DNA of 6,582 bases, taken from positions 1 to 6,582 of the forward strand of contig JAITBS010000229.1 in the NCBI GenBank assembly GCA_031283515.1, read 5' to 3'. This stretch comes from Planctomycetaceae bacterium (lineage in GTDB: Bacteria > Planctomycetota > Planctomycetia > Pirellulales > Thermoguttaceae). How positions within the stretch are numbered: position 1 is the stretch's first letter; each line of letters begins with the position of its first letter. Under the pieces are notes generated by a model. The model was not told the origin of the DNA and made no database searches. It saw nothing but the letters and a program-made list of their open reading frames with translations. Positions 1 to 5,859 of this stretch are shown in pieces. A program made the translations under genes and the position numbers.

Positions 1-1
1 C

Positions 2-688
2 ACAGACGCTAAAACAGATACAGATTTAGGGGCGTGTACACAAACTAATTGGCGAGTTGAACCCGGTCCACAAATTGATTACTGTTTTCCACTCTGCCGT
101 CTTACAACTCCCGCTGTAACTCTCAATCGTCATTGGAATCAGACAGATACTAATCATTGGCTTGGTCATGGTGGTCCAACACGGGTTGCGATGCACAATT
201 CTCCGGTATCCACCAATGATTCCAAAACCTGGCAACCGCGAGATACATTTGCGTGGCTTCAGGACGGAATAAGTAATCAAATCATGATCGGTGAAAAACA
301 TATTCCGCCAAACCGATTAGGAAAAGGTAAAAAAGAAAATGATAACGGGCAAGCATCTAATGATCCCGATATGTTGGACTGTTCTTATATGAATACCGGT
401 TTAAGTCGGACGGTTTCTTCTGCTAGAGCCATACGACGTCATGCTGCTGCGACAACAAACGATACAGACCTTACTAACTGGGGCGATGTGAATGGTATTC
501 ATCGTGTTGACGAAAAAACAGCAGATAATGTCCATCAGCAAGATATTGGTTTTGGCAGTTACCATCCGGGATCATCAAATATTCTTTTCGGCGACGGAAC
601 CGTTCATTCCATGCCGCCCACAACTCATACCCGAATTGTTGGAGCACTTTCCTTTGTCTTTGATGGTAATTCCGTTCAAATACCCTAA
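2..688 (+). CDS. DUF1559 (SBP_bac_10) pseudopilin-like protein, C-terminal part, 5' truncated
   Basis: The frame is open from the first bases of the window to the TAA at 686-688, giving 228 visible residues, so the true start lies upstream. Two landmarks of the DUF1559 family are visible: a D-G-I-S-N-x4-G-E-K-H segment at visible residues about 88-100, and the diagnostic H-x9-D-G motif near the end (H188 to D198-G199, in YHPGSSNILFGDG). The C-terminus, a hydrophobic strand followed by GNSVQIP, resembles the usual family ending. Full-length members are normally 300-400 residues and start with a type IV pilin-like prepilin leader; that part is outside the window. They are thought to be exported or surface proteins, but no biochemical role is established. 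The gene converges on the sugar transferase gene. The first in-frame ATG (191) is internal because homologous-looking sequence continues before it. Family assignment is confident; function is unknown. Confidence 0.88.
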   Translation, partial: TDAKTDTDLGACTQTNWRVEPGPQIDYCFPLCRLTTPAVTLNRHWNQTDTNHWLGHGGPTRVAMHNSPVSTNDSKTWQPRDTFAWLQDGISNQIMIGEKHIPPNRLGKGKKENDNGQASNDPDMLDCSYMNTGLSRTVSSARAIRRHAAATTNDTDLTNWGDVNGIHRVDEKTADNVHQQDIGFGSYHPGSSNILFGDGTVHSMPPTTHTRIVGALSFVFDGNSVQIP

Positions 689-692
689 ACAA

Positions 693-739
693 AAACAAAA
701 GCATTGAACGGTAACGATAACTGATTTGTACTTTTGTTT
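693..739 (+). terminator. Weak terminator candidate after the DUF1559 gene
   Basis: A perfect 9-bp inverted repeat begins 4 nt after the stop codon: aaacaaaag (693-701) and cttttgttt (731-739), with a 29-nt loop. The stem is almost entirely A-T, with U-rich sequence on the 3' side. It lacks the GC-rich stem of a classical intrinsic terminator, so this is a low-confidence call. Confidence 0.25.
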
Positions 740-769
740 ATGAATGGATATTGAAACAATATCAACTAT

Positions 770-794
770 GGCGACCTTTCGGCGAAAGGTCGCC
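770..794. repeat. Perfect 11-bp inverted repeat (hairpin)
   Basis: The arm ggcgacctttc (770-780) is exactly complementary to gaaaggtcgcc (784-794), with only ggc between them. It lies in the convergent spacer between the DUF1559 gene and the sugar transferase gene and would form a very stable hairpin from either strand. No T-run follows on either side, so it is not a standard intrinsic terminator, although it could still stop or stabilise convergent transcripts. Its 3' arm is also the start of the first 19-bp tandem unit. Confidence 0.85.
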
Positions 795-859
795 TACCTG
801 ATGAACGGTTGACTACTTGCTGAAAGGTTGACTACTTGCTGAAAGGTTGCCTACCTATT
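784..859. repeat. Four tandem 19-bp repeats
   Basis: Four contiguous units of 19 bp are visible at 784-802, 803-821, 822-840 and 841-859. Units 2 and 3 differ by one base (gaacggttgactacttgct against gaaaggttgactacttgct). Units 1 and 4 share gaaaggt-[c/t]gcctacct and are more alike to each other than to the middle pair. No spacers separate the units. The array starts inside the 3' arm of the 11-bp hairpin, so the hairpin and array appear to be one composite element. No coding role is apparent. Confidence 0.85.
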
Positions 860-975
860 CAGGTTGTGTCGGCGTTAGCGTTATGAATCAATCGTTGCGA
901 CCTACTGGATAGAATACGACAAAACAACCAATTTGAGACAATGTTAAACCGTTAATAAAAATCAACAGTTTACAT

Positions 976-1674
976 TCAATCAAGTCCGATTTTTTCCGCC
1001 CATAGAGAATCTTCCGGTTTTCGGAAAATTCCGCAACATTTAAGCGGTAAACGATCAAAATACTTGAACCGGATAAATTTTAACGCCGTTCCCATCAAAA
1101 TTCGCATGTCAAACCAAAATGTAACCCATTCAATATATTCAAGATCAAGAACTAATTTCTTTCGAACATCTTCCAAACCGGAATCCGACGGCAAATTCAA
1201 TTGAGCATAACCAGTCATACCAGGCAAAACCGACATTCGATATTCGTAACTTGGTATCTCCTTTTTGAGTTTTTCGACAAATTCCGGACGTTCCGGTCTG
1301 GGACCAATTACAGTCATTTCACCTCGCCAAACATTGTAAATTTGCGGCAGTTCGTCAATATGCAACCGCCGCATTATCCGACCAACCGTAGTAATTCGCG
1401 GGTCTTTACGTCCCGCCCACACTGCACCACTACCAGATTCTGCATCCGCAACCATAGAACGGATTTTGTACATTTTAAATTCCTTGCCGTCTTGTCCGCA
1501 ACGGATTTGTGTGTAAATTACCGGTCCCTTCGAAGTTAACCACGTCAGGAACATAAATAAAAGTATCGTCGAACCAATCACCGGAAGCGTAATAATCATC
1601 ACGGCAACATCAACATACCACTTAATATGATAATATTTTGAAACAGTCAGTTGGTTTGATTTTAATAAGCTCAT
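976..1674 (-). CDS. Sugar-phosphate transferase (monotopic phosphoglycosyl transferase, Bac_transf family)
   Basis: A 232-residue protein of the bacterial sugar transferase family (PF02397; PglC/WcaJ/WbaP type). Family members move a sugar-1-phosphate from a nucleotide sugar to undecaprenyl phosphate on the cytoplasmic face of the inner membrane, starting O-antigen, capsule or exopolysaccharide synthesis. An amphipathic start (residues 1-20) leads to one hydrophobic membrane segment (about 22-46) with Pro31, as in the re-entrant helix of this superfamily. It is followed by KMYKIRSM (67-74), DPRITTVGR (91-99), HIDELPQ (105-111) with the expected catalytic Asp107-Glu108 pair, GEMTVIGPRPERPEF (118-132) and PGMTGYAQLN (151-160). 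Its length matches the short, domain-minimal form rather than WbaP-like proteins of more than 450 residues. The ATG at 1674 is chosen because the frame upstream reaches a TGA without another start codon. The sugar substrate cannot be read from the sequence. Confidence 0.93.
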   Translation of the reverse strand: MSLLKSNQLTVSKYYHIKWYVDVAVMIITLPVIGSTILLFMFLTWLTSKGPVIYTQIRCGQDGKEFKMYKIRSMVADAESGSGAVWAGRKDPRITTVGRIMRRLHIDELPQIYNVWRGEMTVIGPRPERPEFVEKLKKEIPSYEYRMSVLPGMTGYAQLNLPSDSGLEDVRKKLVLDLEYIEWVTFWFDMRILMGTALKFIRFKYFDRLPLKCCGIFRKPEDSLWAEKIGLD

Positions 1675-1700
1675 TGTTGTTGTTGTTGTTGTTGTTGTTT
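1674..1700 (-). repeat. (CAA)8 microsatellite abutting the sugar transferase start codon
   Basis: On the + strand ttg is repeated eight times (1674-1697) and followed by ttt; the first t is the complement of the A of the ATG. On the coding strand the message therefore reads aa(caa)8 up to and including the A of the AUG. This occupies the place where a Shine-Dalgarno sequence would sit, and no purine-rich GGAG-type site is visible. The tract is in frame with the gene and could be read as Thr8, but there is no ATG, GTG or TTG between it and the upstream TGA, so it is assigned to the untranslated leader. Confidence 0.9.
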
Positions 1701-1857
1701 CGTTTTGTTTCCAAAAAAAATCGTAACTGTTTGTAGTGATACCTCAAAAGTAATGCTTTACCGAAACATTGTATCGGCAATAACCAATCAACTTGTATCC
1801 TGCTTACAGATAAAAATTAGAAACCAAAACGTAAAGTAACACTAATTAAATTGTTAA

Positions 1858-3171
1858 TCAATTTACAGGTTGGACGGTCAGTAGAAATTCGGCAAGAGCG
1901 TCAAGTTCTTCGTCGGTTCCACTCCATGGCGGCATGGAGATGTTGGGTTGGTTTAGGTTTTTGATGGTTTCTACGATTTTTTCTTTGTTTTCACCGTACA
2001 ATAATGGACCAACAGCAGATAAACCGTGGTTGGTTGCGTGACAGTTATTGCAATGATACATGAACACCATACCGCCAAGCCGGACTTTTTCTGTTGGAAG
2101 TTGTTGCCAGTAAGATGTGCGCAAGAAACCGGTTGTCTGCCGTTCTTTAACTTCATTGGCATAAATCTGGTTTCCGAGAACAACTTGATCGACAATCCAC
2201 GGTTTGCGAACCGCTTCCCGAATAAATTCCGCAGAAGCAAGAGCAGTAAGTCCGAAAATAAAAAGGCATAAGGCAAAACCAATGTTGATAGAACGTGGAT
2301 TCAAAATAGGACCCAAAATAATCAACAATGTCATCAAACCGCTAAGCCCAAAGAAAAGAACCAACAAAATATTGAGCAAAACAGAGCGTTCCATAACAAG
2401 TAGAACATTGGGTGAAAGTAATACAAACCACCAAATAACTCCAAGCAAAACTGTAACAATTCCAAAAATCAAAGGACGCGACATTCGTTGTACAATTTTA
2501 TTGAATAACTGAGTGTTGAGCGGGTCATTGGCAACATTTACGTTTCGGAATAACCATGCAGCATGTAGAAAAACATAGAGTGATGCTAACAAGATTGAGG
2601 CACCGGTACGGATGAGAGTTTGCGGTAAAAACTGGATATTGAAAAAGGCGTGCCAGAAATTACCGGTTTCATTCCAATTGACGAAAAGTCCGCGAGAATC
2701 GAGCATGAACGCGGTGATTCCGGTAATGAGTACGAGGCTAATCCAGGCGGCAAGAGCGTAAATCCAGGCGATGATGATATGAGTTTTTTCCGGCAGGCGT
2801 GTCCAGAAATAATACATGAGGAATGCCGCAATAATTTCGACAATGAAAAAGACCCATTCAATTGCCCATCCAAAAACAAAAGTTCTTATAAGCATTTCGG
2901 TTGCGAGCGGCGATGCTAAGGCAATTGTCCACCAAATTCCAACTCCGGTGATGGCACCAAATGCCACTGTTAAAAGAACAAAAAATCGGGCGTGATTATG
3001 CCAGTAATCCCGATACGGTTTGTCTTTGGTTTTGACGGCAAACTGGTTTTCCAACGCAATCAGAATACCGCCGCCAACAGCGTAATGAGACACGAAAACG
3101 TGAATAACGGCAATAACAGCAATTAACATTGGAGCCGTTAGACCGGGAACATACCACCATGGATAATACAT
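1858..3171 (-). CDS. Cytochrome bd subunit I-like membrane protein fused to C-terminal cytochrome c
   Basis: A 437-residue protein with about eight hydrophobic helices (roughly residues 10-40, 61-85, 94-124, 130-157, 185-208, 232-252, 263-290 and 295-317), then a soluble tail. The membrane part looks like a shortened CydA. IHVFVSHYAVGGG (23-35) matches the N-terminal helix carrying the high-spin heme b His (His24 here). FGWAIEWVFFIVE (100-112) matches the CydA helix with paired glutamates (Glu105, Glu112). VRKPW (321-325) corresponds to the conserved GRQPW. The tail has CNNCH (374-378) for covalent heme c and a likely distal Met413 in ISMPPW, and should be outside the membrane. Ordinary CydA is longer, lacks heme c and works with CydB; no CydB lies nearby. 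A terminal oxidase or other quinol/cytochrome electron-transfer role is inferred; O2 reduction is unproven. The His ligand of heme b558 could not be aligned with certainty (His174 and His203 are candidates). The ATG gives a typical start, MYYPWWYVPG. Confidence 0.82.
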   Translation of the reverse strand: MYYPWWYVPGLTAPMLIAVIAVIHVFVSHYAVGGGILIALENQFAVKTKDKPYRDYWHNHARFFVLLTVAFGAITGVGIWWTIALASPLATEMLIRTFVFGWAIEWVFFIVEIIAAFLMYYFWTRLPEKTHIIIAWIYALAAWISLVLITGITAFMLDSRGLFVNWNETGNFWHAFFNIQFLPQTLIRTGASILLASLYVFLHAAWLFRNVNVANDPLNTQLFNKIVQRMSRPLIFGIVTVLLGVIWWFVLLSPNVLLVMERSVLLNILLVLFFGLSGLMTLLIILGPILNPRSINIGFALCLFIFGLTALASAEFIREAVRKPWIVDQVVLGNQIYANEVKERQTTGFLRTSYWQQLPTEKVRLGGMVFMYHCNNCHATNHGLSAVGPLLYGENKEKIVETIKNLNQPNISMPPWSGTDEELDALAEFLLTVQPVN

Positions 3172-3261
3172 TTTATTTTACATTGAAAATGGTTTTCAAC
3201 TTCCTGTTATTGCTGATATTACCGAATTACCAAAAACAGTAAATCGGCTAAACATGACATC

Positions 3262-3281
3262 AATATTCTATAATATTCTAT
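3262..3281. repeat. 10-bp tandem duplication covering the -10 box
   Basis: The sequence aatattctat occurs twice head to tail (3262-3271 and 3272-3281). Read on the minus strand, each copy carries TAGAAT, so the -10 element of the cytochrome promoter is present twice, one helical turn apart. Only the upstream copy has the usual spacing to the TTGACA. Confidence 0.8.
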
Positions 3282-3302
3282 ACAATGAGTTGATGTTGTC
3301 AA
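3275..3302 (-). promoter_or_regulatory. Sigma-70-type promoter for the cytochrome gene
   Basis: On the minus strand TTGACA (3302-3297) is followed after 16 nt by TAGAAT (3280-3275), a perfect -35 and a 5/6 -10 box. Transcription would begin near 3268 and leave a leader of about 97 nt before the ATG at 3171. The -35 lies in a perfect 12-bp palindrome, tgtcaattgaca (3297-3308), so TTGACA is also present on the + strand, but no suitable -10 follows there. The -10 belongs to a 10-bp tandem duplication. Confidence 0.6.
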
Positions 3303-3629
3303 TTGACATTCCTTTCCTCTGTGTCAGTTGCAAGCGTTGGTCGTTAAAAGAAAAAAATAGGAAAAAACCGCAAGAGATTTTATGACCTATTTTGTACACC
3401 CTAATTTAGGGGGTTATTGCAAAGTTCATCTTGATCAATACAATCAATAAAATTGTTAGTATCAGAATTACTATGTTTCGATTTTTTGAGGCGGTGAGAT
3501 TTGATCGTTGATAATCTTTTATGTCAATCTGTAAATTTACAAAAATATTACAAATGACGGACAAAAATATTTCGATCATTTCGAACTTCTTCTGTAATTT
3601 TCACCCTTTAATTTTTAACCTCAAAAACA

Positions 3630-4424
3630 ATGACAGAAAAAACAAAGATTTCACGCCGTAACCTTTTAGGCATAACGGCAAACGGTTTAGCGGCGATGTT
3701 TGTGGTGCCGGCAATTTGGAATACCGAAACGGTATCAGCGGATACGAATCCCCTATTAAATCTTTCACGCCGAAGACAACAACGGAAGGAAACCAATCCT
3801 TCCAAACAAAAACATTTGCCTAATTTTCCAAACGAATTTTACTACAATAACGGTAAATTCGATGAAGAAAAAGCACGCGATGTTATTATCGAACTTGCTC
3901 AATATCATGGTTATCCGGTTTATTCCGGTTTACGTGAAAAACTTTGGGTTTCGGATTATGGTCTTGGTCGGTTTACAGAAGTTGGTCTTGCGGCGGTAGG
4001 CATTGTCAATAATCTTGACGGTGAATATAGTTACATGTTGCAGGACTTGTTCCTTTTACCCAATCAGATGTTGCCGGAACATTGGCATGTGGAAGTTCCC
4101 GAAGCGGAAAAGAAAACACGTGGTGCCCAGAAAGATGAGGGTTGGTTTGTGCGGTGGGGACGTAGTTACATTATTGGCGAGGGCGAGGCGAATCTTCCGC
4201 CGCAGGTTGTTGTACCGAAATCACATGGTCCTGTTACCGTAAACTGTTGTACTATTGCCGATCCGGGTGTTTTCGTTAAACTTACGAAACGCGGTTCACG
4301 GCATTGGCAATTTGCCGGTGAAAAAGGAGTTATCTTAACTGAAGTTGCCAATTACCACGACAACGCAAGCGTAAGACACTCCAACCAAACAGCCAACGAC
4401 CATTTTCTAGGCGGTCTTAAATAA
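3630..4424 (+). CDS. Tat-exported cupin-fold protein, D-lyxose isomerase-like
   Basis: A 264-residue protein that starts with a twin-arginine signal: SRRNLLG (residues 8-14), a hydrophobic stretch (about 15-30) and a likely cleavage after VSA (35-37). A basic linker (RRRQQRK, 47-53) follows. The mature part contains a cupin core: QMLPEHWHVE (146-155) supplies His151 and His153, Glu170 in KDEGW is a likely third metal ligand, and His225 in RHWQFAGEKG a likely fourth. This H-x-H, E, H pattern, together with the HW...G..L.EV ending, resembles the YdaE-type D-lyxose ketol-isomerase family, which interconverts aldose and ketose sugars. Those enzymes are normally cytoplasmic, so a Tat leader is unusual and the substrate may differ. 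The ATG is supported by the complete signal peptide starting a few residues later. There is no Shine-Dalgarno sequence; the leader is A-rich. Cupin fold and export are well supported; isomerase activity is inference. Confidence 0.72.
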   Translation: MTEKTKISRRNLLGITANGLAAMFVVPAIWNTETVSADTNPLLNLSRRRQQRKETNPSKQKHLPNFPNEFYYNNGKFDEEKARDVIIELAQYHGYPVYSGLREKLWVSDYGLGRFTEVGLAAVGIVNNLDGEYSYMLQDLFLLPNQMLPEHWHVEVPEAEKKTRGAQKDEGWFVRWGRSYIIGEGEANLPPQVVVPKSHGPVTVNCCTIADPGVFVKLTKRGSRHWQFAGEKGVILTEVANYHDNASVRHSNQTANDHFLGGLK

Positions 4425-4461
4425 CTCAACAAATATTTATAGAGAATAGTGCACGCAAATA

Positions 4462-4515
4462 ACAGACGGGAACGGAACATCGTAACCGTCTGTCGTGAAC
4501 GAGTTACGTTTTTTT
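4462..4515 (+). terminator. Terminator candidate downstream of the cupin gene
   Basis: About 40 nt after the cupin stop there is a perfect 8-bp inverted repeat, acagacgg (4462-4469) with ccgtctgt (4486-4493). A second stem, cgtaac (4481-4486) with gttacg (4503-4508), is immediately followed by seven Ts (4509-4515). The second stem next to the T-run fits an intrinsic terminator. The two stems share one base, so they would compete slightly or stack. Strength is uncertain because the stem next to the T-run is only 6 bp. Confidence 0.45.
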
Positions 4516-4564
4516 ACAAATTTGAGTTAAAGTAATATATCAGCGAAATTATTATTTTGGGTTC

Positions 4565-4697
4565 TTCACCCTGAAGGGGTGGCATTTTCATAACCGTAGG
4601 TCAAGCGAATCGCGACGACCTACGGTCAACATCTCGCCTCAACGTCGTCTGAAAAGACGAAACTAAGCGATCCGAATCACACCCCTGTCGGGGTGAA
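4565..4697. repeat. 133-bp multi-hairpin element with terminal inverted repeats
   Basis: The ends are near-identical inverted copies: ttcaccctgaaggggtgg at the left, and a right end (4678-4697) whose complement reads ttcaccccgacaggggtgtg. Each end can also fold on itself: caccc/gggtg (4567-4571 with 4577-4581) and acccc/ggggt (4681-4685 with 4690-4694). Between them lie a 9-bp stem ccgtaggtc/gacctacgg (4594-4602 with 4617-4625) and a 6-bp stem tcgtct/agacga closed by a GAAA loop (4645-4660). The design recalls modular palindromic intergenic repeats of environmental bacteria and small non-autonomous (MITE-like) elements. No target-site duplication or coding frame is evident. Whether it is repeated elsewhere in the genome cannot be seen here. 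Confidence 0.7.
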
Positions 4698-4834
4698 AAT
4701 CGAAAAACAAAAATGCCACTGATAGATTACCAAATTTTTGTTGTTGAAAAATAAGGATTTACAAATAGTTTTTGATGAAATATTGAATTTTTGGAAGTGA
4801 CCAATGTTTAGTCCGCAGATTACGCTGAATTTTT

Positions 4835-4873
4835 AAAAAAGTTGCAATTATTCAGTAGATAGGCGACTTTTTT
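4835..4873 (-). terminator. Bidirectional terminator candidate after the permease gene
   Basis: An 11-bp stem with one G-T pair is formed by aaaaaagttgc (4835-4845) and gcgactttttt (4863-4873), with a 17-nt loop. Either strand ends in six Ts. On the minus strand it starts about 26 nt after the permease stop codon, a normal place for a terminator; from the + strand it would block read-through from the cupin side. The GC part of the stem is short, so this is moderate evidence. Confidence 0.45.
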
Positions 4874-4898
4874 CCGAAACACGGTGTTGGTGTACTGC

Positions 4899-5777
4899 TT
4901 ACACGGCGTCGGCGAATGTTTGTTCGGCACGCGAAAAAAGCCCAAGTCCCAAAAACAAAATAAAAAAAAGTAAAAATAAACCAATTAGAACTGCTGCCCA
5001 CGAAACCATTCCGGTTCCAAGTGTCATCATACGGAATAACTCAATGGGAACAATCATGGGATTCAACGCACACCAAAAACGCCATGATTCGGGAATTTCA
5101 GATAAAGGAATAATGACAGTGGAAATTAACATACCTAATTGTGTTAGGAAAGGAACCGCCAGAACCAAATCACGATAACGTATTGTAATTGCCGCAACAA
5201 GAAGCCCCGAACCAAGACCCAATAACAATAAATAAATCATTACCAACGGAAGTAAAAATAAGAATAGGTTCGGATGAATCGGCACACCGCGAAACCAATA
5301 CACCACGTAAATCAGTACAAAAAGTATCACCTGAACCGCCCATCGGAGAAGATTGCTCAAAACCAAAGCAATCGGAATAACTAAACGTGGGAAATAAACC
5401 TTGCCCAACACATCCCGATTATCTAACAACACCCGCGAAATTTGTAATAAACAAGAAGCAAAATAATTCCAGAGAATTAAACCACTAAAATAAAACAAAG
5501 GCGGCGGTAATTCATCCGTTGGAATTTTGGCGGCAATTGAAAAAACAATGGTAAAAATTCCAGTGGCAAATAACGGTTGAATTAACCACCACAGCGGACC
5601 AAGAATTGTTTGCTTGTAGTAAATGACAAAGTCACGATAAACAAACAACGCAATTAAATAACGATAACGCCAAAGCTCAACCGGATGAAACCAAAACCAA
5701 CCGTGTGGCGGTACAATAACTATTGGAACAACAGATTGTTTATCAGAAACCGATTGAGAATTTGAACCATTGAGCAT
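4899..5777 (-). CDS. ABC-2 type polysaccharide/LPS export permease (Wzm/TagG-like)
   Basis: A 292-residue integral membrane protein matching the transmembrane subunit of ABC exporters for O-antigen, capsule or teichoic acid. A cytoplasmic start (residues 1-38) leads to the family signature YRDFVIYYKQTILGPLWWL (47-65), followed by about six hydrophobic helices (roughly 62-82, 93-115, 133-162, 171-199, 206-227 and 258-282). Other family landmarks are VLGKVYFPRLVIP (123-135), IRYRDL (199-204), ALNPMIVPIELFR (237-249) and the ending AEQTFADAV (284-292). It should pair with a Wzt/TagH-type ATPase to flip lipid-linked polysaccharide across the inner membrane. That ATPase usually follows directly in the same operon, but here the stop codon is followed by repeats and a convergent gene. 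The ATG at 5777 lies about 47 nt downstream of the predicted transcription start and has no Shine-Dalgarno sequence. Membership is confident; the polymer exported is unknown. Confidence 0.92.
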   Translation of the reverse strand: MLNGSNSQSVSDKQSVVPIVIVPPHGWFWFHPVELWRYRYLIALFVYRDFVIYYKQTILGPLWWLIQPLFATGIFTIVFSIAAKIPTDELPPPLFYFSGLILWNYFASCLLQISRVLLDNRDVLGKVYFPRLVIPIALVLSNLLRWAVQVILFVLIYVVYWFRGVPIHPNLFLFLLPLVMIYLLLLGLGSGLLVAAITIRYRDLVLAVPFLTQLGMLISTVIIPLSEIPESWRFWCALNPMIVPIELFRMMTLGTGMVSWAAVLIGLFLLFFILFLGLGLFSRAEQTFADAV

Positions 5778-5830
5778 AAAATGAAGTCAACAGATAAACA
5801 GTAACAAAAAAACGAATTAAAGAAGGATTC

Positions 5831-5859
5831 ATTTTAACGAGGCAACAAAACAGTGTCAA
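5831..5859 (-). promoter_or_regulatory. Near-consensus sigma-70 promoter for the permease gene
   Basis: On the minus strand TTGACA (5859-5854) is separated by exactly 17 nt from TAAAAT (5836-5831): a perfect -35, a 5/6 -10 and optimal spacing. Initiation near 5824 would give a leader of about 47 nt. A second TTGACA lies 11 bp further upstream (5870-5865), created by a tandem duplication. This suggests the permease is transcribed from its own promoter rather than only by read-through from the glycosyltransferase. Confidence 0.65.

Larger units (their letters stand above)
3172..3629. other. Divergent intergenic region between cytochrome and cupin genes
   Basis: This 458-bp AT-rich region contains no credible gene. 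Its left part holds the cytochrome promoter. Toward the cupin gene two moderate + strand promoter candidates are visible: TTGCAA (3417-3422) with 16 nt to TACAAT (3439-3444), and TTGAGG (3486-3491) with 18 nt to GATAAT (3510-3515). Neither is compelling. Small palindromes that could be operators are ccctaa-t-ttaggg (3399-3411), tgtaaatttaca (3530-3541, perfect 12 bp) and ttcga-tcatt-tcgaa (3571-3585). Nothing identifies a regulator. Confidence 0.5.
4425..4898. other. Intergenic region between cupin and permease genes
   Basis: This 474-bp spacer between convergent genes holds the two terminator candidates, the 133-bp hairpin element, and one copy of the dispersed agtccgcag motif (4810-4818, within tttagtccgcagatta). 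No open frame with recognisable protein features was found. In particular, there is no ATP-binding subunit for the permease here. Confidence 0.6.

Noticed and set aside
474..704. 76-codon minus-strand frame at the end of the DUF1559 gene
   Set aside because: The opposite strand carries the H-x9-D-G motif in a continuous frame, so this is a shadow.
770..794. Intrinsic terminator
   Set aside because: The stem is strong but no T-run follows on either strand; listed as an inverted repeat instead.
784..859. CRISPR-like array
   Set aside because: The 19-bp units are directly contiguous with no unique spacers and there are only four; this is a tandem repeat, not a CRISPR array.
1201..1539. 112-codon open frame on the + strand
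   Set aside because: It lies wholly antisense to the well-supported sugar transferase and its translation has no recognisable features.
1675..1734. N-terminal extension of the sugar transferase with a Thr8 run encoded by the CAA/ACA tract
   Set aside because: The frame is open back to a TGA but contains no ATG, GTG or TTG, and the family normally begins close to the chosen ATG.
1761..1777. Imperfect palindrome ccgaaaca-t-tgtatcgg as an operator for the sugar transferase
   Set aside because: It has seven of eight matching pairs, but no convincing promoter is seen beside it and no second copy occurs, so it is too weak to report as a feature.
2204..2512. 102-codon open frame on the + strand, and similar frames at 1971-2282 and 2586-2919
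   Set aside because: All overlap the cytochrome gene in other frames and give low-complexity translations without domains.
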